64,000 bases of DNA from Pseudomonas capeferrum (lineage in GTDB: Bacteria; Pseudomonadota; Gammaproteobacteria; Pseudomonadales; Pseudomonadaceae): positions 2,479,714-2,543,713 of the forward strand of contig NZ_JMIT01000001.1 in NCBI RefSeq assembly GCF_000731675.1. The letters are read 5' to 3'. A program made the position numbers and the translations under genes. The notes under the pieces were generated by a model, which saw only the letters and a program-made list of their open reading frames with translations, did no database searches and had not been told where the DNA came from. How positions within the stretch are numbered: position 1 is the first letter of the stretch; every line of letters begins with the position of its first letter. Below, in pieces: positions 59,506 to 64,000 of this stretch.

Positions 59506-60837
59506 TTGCGTTCACTGTTCTGGCGCATCCTGGCCAGCTTTTGGCTGGCCATTACCCTGGTTGCGGGCCTGTCGATCCTGCTCGGCCACATGCTCAACCA
59601 GGACGCCTGGATCCTCAGCCGCCACCCGGGCCTCAACACCCTGGCCAGCCACTGGGCCAAGCACTACGAACAGGAAGGCATGGACTCGGCGCAGCACTTT
59701 CTCGAACGCCGCAAGCAACGCTTCAAGATCGACGTGCAGGTGCTCGACGACAGCGGCGACGCCGTCGTGCCTGGTACCTTCCCGCGCCGCGCCGCCGCGT
59801 TCGAGGCACGCCAGCACAATGACGAGCGGCGCCTGCCGTGGCGCCGTCTGACCGAGGAATACACCAGCCCCTACAGTGGTGAAACCTACCTGCTGATCTA
59901 CCGCATCCCCCACCCTGAGCTGGACGCCTGGCACCGCGAGAGCCTGCTCTGGCCGCTCAGTGCGCTGGGCATCGCCCTGGTGGTGCTGACCCTGTTCAGC
60001 CTGCTGGTGACCCTGTCCATCACCCGCCCTTTGAGCCGCCTGCGCAGCGCCGTGCACGACCTCGGCCAAACCAGCTACCAGCAGAACAGCCTGGCCCGCC
60101 TGGCCGCCCGCCGCGATGAGTTCGGGGTACTGGCCAACGACTTCAACAAGATGGGCGCCCGCCTGCAGAGTACGATCGGCAGCCAGCGCCAGTTGCTGCG
60201 CGATGTGTCTCATGAACTGCGCTCACCGTTGGCACGGCTGCGCATTGCCCTGGCATTGGCCGAGCGTGCCGAGCCCGAGCAGCGCCAGGCCTTGTGGCCA
60301 CGGCTGACCCGTGAATGCGACCGGCTCGAAGACCTGATCAGCGAAATCCTCGCCCTGGCCCGCGTCGATGCCGAGCAGGCCCACGCCGAGCCGGTCGACC
60401 TCAACGCCTTGCTGGGCGGCGTGCGCAAGGATGCGTTGCTCAGCGCACCGGAGCAGGAGGTGCGGCTGCAGGCGCAAGCAGGGCTGACCTTGCAGGGTTG
60501 GCCAACACTGATCGAGCGCGCCGTTGACAATCTGCTGCGCAATGCCTTGCGCTTCAACCCGGCCGGGCAGCCGATCGAAATCAGCGCCGAGCGTGAGCAG
60601 GACCGTATCGTGTTGACAGTACGCGACCATGGGCCTGGGGTAGCGGTAGAGTACCTCGCGCAGCTGGGTGAGCCGTTCTTCCGTGCGCCGGGGCAGCAAG
60701 CAGCTGGGCATGGGCTGGGGCTGGCGATTGCGCGCAAGGCGGCGGAGCGCCATGGCGGCAGCCTGGTATTGGCGAATCATCCGCAGGGCGGGTTTGTGGC
60801 CAGGCTGGAGTTACCTGTAACGGAGGTTATGGTTTGA
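59506..60837 (+). CDS. CpxA-like sensor histidine kinase
   Basis: This 443-residue kinase has a first transmembrane helix at ~8-28 (ILASFWLAITLVAGLSILLG), a periplasmic domain (~30-150), a second transmembrane helix at ~150-172, a HAMP domain (~172-225), the HisKA site H236 (RDVSHELRSPLAR), and a HATPase_c domain with NLLRNALRFNP, DHGPGV and GHGLGLAIA. The start is TTG 59506, preceded by AGGAGG with 5-bp spacing. It lies after the terminator of the CpxP-like gene. Confidence 0.92.
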   Translation: MRSLFWRILASFWLAITLVAGLSILLGHMLNQDAWILSRHPGLNTLASHWAKHYEQEGMDSAQHFLERRKQRFKIDVQVLDDSGDAVVPGTFPRRAAAFEARQHNDERRLPWRRLTEEYTSPYSGETYLLIYRIPHPELDAWHRESLLWPLSALGIALVVLTLFSLLVTLSITRPLSRLRSAVHDLGQTSYQQNSLARLAARRDEFGVLANDFNKMGARLQSTIGSQRQLLRDVSHELRSPLARLRIALALAERAEPEQRQALWPRLTRECDRLEDLISEILALARVDAEQAHAEPVDLNALLGGVRKDALLSAPEQEVRLQAQAGLTLQGWPTLIERAVDNLLRNALRFNPAGQPIEISAEREQDRIVLTVRDHGPGVAVEYLAQLGEPFFRAPGQQAAGHGLGLAIARKAAERHGGSLVLANHPQGGFVARLELPVTEVMV

Positions 60838-60876
60838 GATTGCCGGGGCCGCTACGCGCCCCAGCATTCTCAGCGG

Positions 60877-61434
60877 TTACTCACCCCAGGCACTGACGAA
60901 ATCAGCAGTCTCCAGCACTGGCGCCGTACGCGGCTCGTTCACCGGCGTGCCGACATACAGGTAACCGATCAACTCCTCGCTCTCGGCCAACCCCAGCCCC
61001 TTGTGCACATGCGCGTCAAAGGCCATGTCACCGGTACGCCACACCGCGCCAACCCCCTGGGCATGCGCCGCGATCAGAATGCCATGGGCCGCACACCCCG
61101 CCGCCAGGCGCTGCTCGGACTTGGGCACCTTGAAGTGGTCCTGCAGCTTGGCGATCACCACGATCAGCAACGGCGCACGCAGCGGCATGGCGCGAGCCTT
61201 GTCCAGCGCTGCCTGGCTGGCATCGCCCTTGTTCTGCACCGCTTCGGCGAACAACTCGCCGAGCTTCTCGCGGCCCTGGCCTTCGATGGTCAGAAACCGC
61301 CACGGGCGCAGCTGGCCATGGTCCGGTGCACGCAATGCGGCCTGGAACAACGCCTCGCGCTGGGCATCATTGGGCGCGGGGTCGGTCAGGCGTGGCACGG
61401 AAACACGGTTGAGCAATGCGTCGAGAGCCTCCAT
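60877..61434 (-). CDS. Nitroreductase, YdjA type
   Basis: This 185-residue FMN enzyme has the compact YdjA/RutE form of the nitroreductase fold. FMN-binding parts are RVSVPRLTDPAPND (N-terminal loop), RAPDHGQLRPWRFL and GIGAVWRTG-like GVGAVWRTGD. The physiological substrate is unknown. It is convergent with the kinase gene and divergent from trkH. Confidence 0.9.
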   Translation of the reverse strand: MEALDALLNRVSVPRLTDPAPNDAQREALFQAALRAPDHGQLRPWRFLTIEGQGREKLGELFAEAVQNKGDASQAALDKARAMPLRAPLLIVVIAKLQDHFKVPKSEQRLAAGCAAHGILIAAHAQGVGAVWRTGDMAFDAHVHKGLGLAESEELIGYLYVGTPVNEPRTAPVLETADFVSAWGE

Positions 61435-61536
61435 CGGCTACCCTCCTGGCAGGTGAATGTGCGGCCATTCTAGCGTTTACATCACCAGACCCATAGGTAG
61501 AATGGCGCCCTTCCGTTTCGAGTCAGAGCAGATCAC

Positions 61537-62991
61537 ATGGCGTTGCCGACCTTAAGGATCATTGGTTTCATCATCGGCATCTTTCTGATCACCCTGGCCG
61601 TCAGCATGGTCGTGCCCATGGCCACCCTGGTGATCTTCGAGCGCACCGGCGACATGCCGTCGTTCCTCTGGTCCAGCCTGATCACGTTCATCGCCGGCCT
61701 GCTCATGGTCGTACAGGGCCGCCCCGAGCATGTGCACCTGCGCCCGCGCGACATGTACCTGCTGACTGTCAGCAGCTGGCTGGTAGTGTGCGTGTTCGCC
61801 GCCCTGCCGTTCCTGTTGACCCAGCACATCAGCTACACCGACGCCTTCTTCGAGAGCATGTCCGGCATCACCGCCACCGGCGCCACGGTGCTCAGCGGCC
61901 TGGACAGCATGTCGCCGGGGATCTTGATGTGGCGCTCGATGCTGCACTGGCTCGGCGGCATCGGCTTCATCGCCATGGCGGTCGCGATTTTGCCGCTGCT
62001 GCGCATTGGTGGCATGCGCCTGTTCCAGACCGAGTCCTCGGACCGTTCCGAAAAGGTCATGCCCCGTTCGCACATGGTGGCCAAGTCGATCGTCGGCGTG
62101 TACGTCGGCTTCTCCGTGCTCGGCGCGCTGGCCTTCTGGTGGGCCGGCATGCGGCCGTTCGATGCCATCAACCATGCCATGTCGGCGATTTCCACCGGCG
62201 GGTTCTCGACCTCCGACCAGTCGCTGGCAAAATGGGATATCCCTGCCGTGCACTGGGTCGCGGTGGTGGTCATGATCCTCGGCAGCCTGCCCTTCACCCT
62301 GTACGTGGCAACCCTGCGCGGCAACCGCAGGGCGTTGCTCCGCGACCAGCAGGTTCAGGGGTTGCTCGGCATGCTGGTGGTCACCTGGCTGGTGCTGGGC
62401 TCCTGGTACTGGGCCACCACCAACCTGCACTGGCTGGATGCCTTGCGCCACGTGGCGCTGAACGTGACTTCGGTGGTGACCACCACCGGCTTCGCCCTGG
62501 GCGACTACAGCCTGTGGGGCAATTTCTCGCTGATGCTGTTCTTTTACCTGGGCTTCATCGGCGGCTGCTCTGGCTCGACCGCAGGCGGTATCAAGATTTT
62601 CCGCTTCCAGGTCGCCTACATCCTGCTCAAGGCCAGCCTCAACCAATTGATCCACCCGCGCGCAGTGATCAAGCAGAAGTACAACGGGCACCGCCTCGAC
62701 GAAGAAATCGTGCGTTCGATCCTGACCTTCTCGTTCTTCTTCGCGATCACCATCTGCGTGATGGCGTTGCTGCTGTCGCTGCTGGGCGTGGACTGGATGA
62801 CCGCACTGACCGGTGCTGCCGGCACGGTGTCGGGCGTAGGCCCGGGGCTGGGCGAAGTGATCGGCCCGGCCGGCAACTATGCCACGTTGCCGGACGCCGC
62901 CAAGTGGATCCTCGCCGGCGGTATGCTGCTGGGCCGCCTGGAGATCATCACGGTGCTAGTGTTGTGCATGCCGGCGTTCTGGCGTCACTGA
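61537..62991 (+). CDS. trkH: Trk system potassium uptake protein
   Basis: This 484-residue TrkH/TrkG-family protein moves K+ with the NAD-binding TrkA encoded elsewhere. It has four repeated pore motifs; the selectivity-filter signatures ITATGATVLSGLDSM (~112), AISTGGFSTSD (~215), VTTTGFALGD (~310) and TVSGVGPGLG (~430) are visible. ATG 61537 gives family length. Its last 44 bp overlap the 3' end of the convergent AraC-type gene. Confidence 0.94.
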   Translation: MALPTLRIIGFIIGIFLITLAVSMVVPMATLVIFERTGDMPSFLWSSLITFIAGLLMVVQGRPEHVHLRPRDMYLLTVSSWLVVCVFAALPFLLTQHISYTDAFFESMSGITATGATVLSGLDSMSPGILMWRSMLHWLGGIGFIAMAVAILPLLRIGGMRLFQTESSDRSEKVMPRSHMVAKSIVGVYVGFSVLGALAFWWAGMRPFDAINHAMSAISTGGFSTSDQSLAKWDIPAVHWVAVVVMILGSLPFTLYVATLRGNRRALLRDQQVQGLLGMLVVTWLVLGSWYWATTNLHWLDALRHVALNVTSVVTTTGFALGDYSLWGNFSLMLFFYLGFIGGCSGSTAGGIKIFRFQVAYILLKASLNQLIHPRAVIKQKYNGHRLDEEIVRSILTFSFFFAITICVMALLLSLLGVDWMTALTGAAGTVSGVGPGLGEVIGPAGNYATLPDAAKWILAGGMLLGRLEIITVLVLCMPAFWRH

Positions 62992-64000
62992 GCCCCTCAG
63001 GCTCCGCGCCCAGACGGGCGCGGTACTCGCTGGGTGTGGCATCGAACCAGCGACGGAACGCCCGGTAGAAATTACTCGGGTCGGCAAAGCCCAACAGGTA
63101 GGCGGTTTCCAGCAAGGTCATGCCCGGCTGGGCGAGGTACTGCTCGGCCAGCTCACGCCGGGTATCGTCGAGCAAGGTCTGGAAGCTGGTACCTTCTTCT
63201 TGCAGGCGCCGCTGCAAGGTACGTTGAGACAGGTGCAGGGCCTGGGCCAGGGTTTCGCGCTTGGGCTCGCCCTGGGGCAATATGCGGCACAGCACCTGGC
63301 GGACCCTGTGGGTCACCCGGCTTTCCGAGAAGCGCGCCAGGTACTCACCGGCAAAACGGTCATGCAGCACCGCCATCGCCTCGTTGGCAGTCGGCAGCGG
63401 CGCCTCCATGTCGGCACGCTCGAACACCAGTGCATCGTGCGGTGCGTCGAACACCAGCGGTGAGTGGAACGCCACCTTGTAAGGTTCGACGTTCTTGGGC
63501 TGCGGCCCCTGAATCAGCACACGTCGTGGCTGAATGTCACGCCCGCTGAGCCAGGTGCACAACGCCAGCGCACACGCCAACGACGCTTCGGCGCTGTGCC
63601 GGGTTGGCGGCAGATGGTCGCCATGCACGGTCAGAACCAGCGAATAGCCCTCTGGGCCAAGGCGAAAGCTGAGGTCGGAACTTTCGGCAATGATGCGCTG
63701 GTACCGCACCAGCCGCTCGAAACCTTCGGCCAGGGTGCGGCTGGACATCAACGCATAGCCCACCACATGGAACGACGCCGGGCGCACCACCCGCGCCATG
63801 TTCAGGCCGATGGCTTCGTTGCCCGACAGCTCTACCGCCAGCTGCCAGAGCCGGGTCATGGCGTCCTGGGGGAAACGCGCGTCGGGGTCATCGAGGGCAG
63901 CGAAGTCCAGCCCTAGCTGCTTGAACATGGCCGGGCAGTCGAGCCCTTCCAGCTCGAGTGCCTTGACGATCCCTGATGCCCAGCTGGCTGACGTGGTTCT
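62948..64000 (-). CDS. AraC-family transcriptional regulator, 5' end outside window
   Basis: The reading frame stays open to the right edge. The 24 codons before ATG 63928 (ending GIVKALELEGLDCPA) look like genuine protein, so the true start is beyond 64000. The C-terminal AraC HTH pair (LAQALHLSQRTLQRRLQEEG and LETAYLLGFADPSNFYRAFR) follows an arabinose-binding-type N-terminal domain (VRPASFHVVGYALMSSRTLAEG). This is the OruR/ArgR-like, "AraC_binding-2" group often tied to amino acid or lipid catabolism. Target unknown. Confidence 0.9.
   Translation of the reverse strand, partial: RTTSASWASGIVKALELEGLDCPAMFKQLGLDFAALDDPDARFPQDAMTRLWQLAVELSGNEAIGLNMARVVRPASFHVVGYALMSSRTLAEGFERLVRYQRIIAESSDLSFRLGPEGYSLVLTVHGDHLPPTRHSAEASLACALALCTWLSGRDIQPRRVLIQGPQPKNVEPYKVAFHSPLVFDAPHDALVFERADMEAPLPTANEAMAVLHDRFAGEYLARFSESRVTHRVRQVLCRILPQGEPKRETLAQALHLSQRTLQRRLQEEGTSFQTLLDDTRRELAEQYLAQPGMTLLETAYLLGFADPSNFYRAFRRWFDATPSEYRARLGAEPEGLSDARTPACTTLAP

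Overview
The window looks like chromosomal core DNA of a Pseudomonas putida-group bacterium. The evidence is high GC content, the complete bkd operon with its Lrp-type activator, the aot/ast(aru) arginine block with an AraC-type ArgR, phhR/phhAB, amrZ, and several copies of the P. putida-type REP palindrome (core TTCGCGGG...CCCGCTCC). I see no rRNA, CRISPR array, insertion sequence, integrase or prophage gene.

Layout. 1-6655: the start of a glutamine-synthetase-like gene (cut by the window edge), bkdR, and the divergent bkdAA-bkdAB-bkdB-lpdV operon for branched-chain 2-oxoacid dehydrogenase. 6728-12399: a PAS-GGDEF diguanylate cyclase; a small catabolic set (GntR regulator, MHS-type MFS transporter, DapA-family lyase/deaminase) whose regulator and transporter promoters carry inverted copies of one 16-bp operator-like sequence; and an AzlC/AzlD exporter pair. 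12424-20774: tRNA-Arg(CCT), phnN, amrZ, mgtE, then the alaS-lysC-csrA-tRNA-Ser(GCT)-3x tRNA-Arg(ACG) string, all read leftward. 21193-22035: an unrecognised 280-residue protein. 22041-34091: the arginine block astE-(small ORF)-astB-astD-aruG-aruF-aruC, argR and aotPMQJ, all leftward, with TGTCGC-N8-AA ArgR-type sites upstream of aruC and aotJ. 34591-36552: acsA. 36959-40287: a DUF2790 protein, phhR and phhAB.

40800-44999 holds the most unusual gene: a 1399-residue protein whose last ~130 residues have the layout of a nucleic-acid deaminase toxin domain (DSE at 1337-1339, CRSC at 1369-1372). No immunity gene or secretion marker lies beside it. 45103-52000: an MFS transporter, a YdiJ-type FAD/Fe-S dehydrogenase (D-2-hydroxyglutarate oxidising in relatives), a LysR regulator and an AroP-type permease with a 640-bp leader containing a PhhR-like box. 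52565-58058: rluB, scpB, scpA, yciO, the PHP phosphoesterase gene (rnm/yciV), then divergent yciB and yciI. 58204-60837: a CpxR/CpxP/CpxA-like set in which a perfect intrinsic terminator separates the kinase gene from the other two. 60877-64000: a YdjA-type nitroreductase, trkH, and an AraC-family regulator cut by the right edge.

The main functional themes are amino-acid catabolism (branched-chain amino acids, arginine, phenylalanine/tyrosine), each with its own regulator in place, entry of acetate into metabolism through acsA, translation and chromosome-maintenance housekeeping, and envelope stress sensing.
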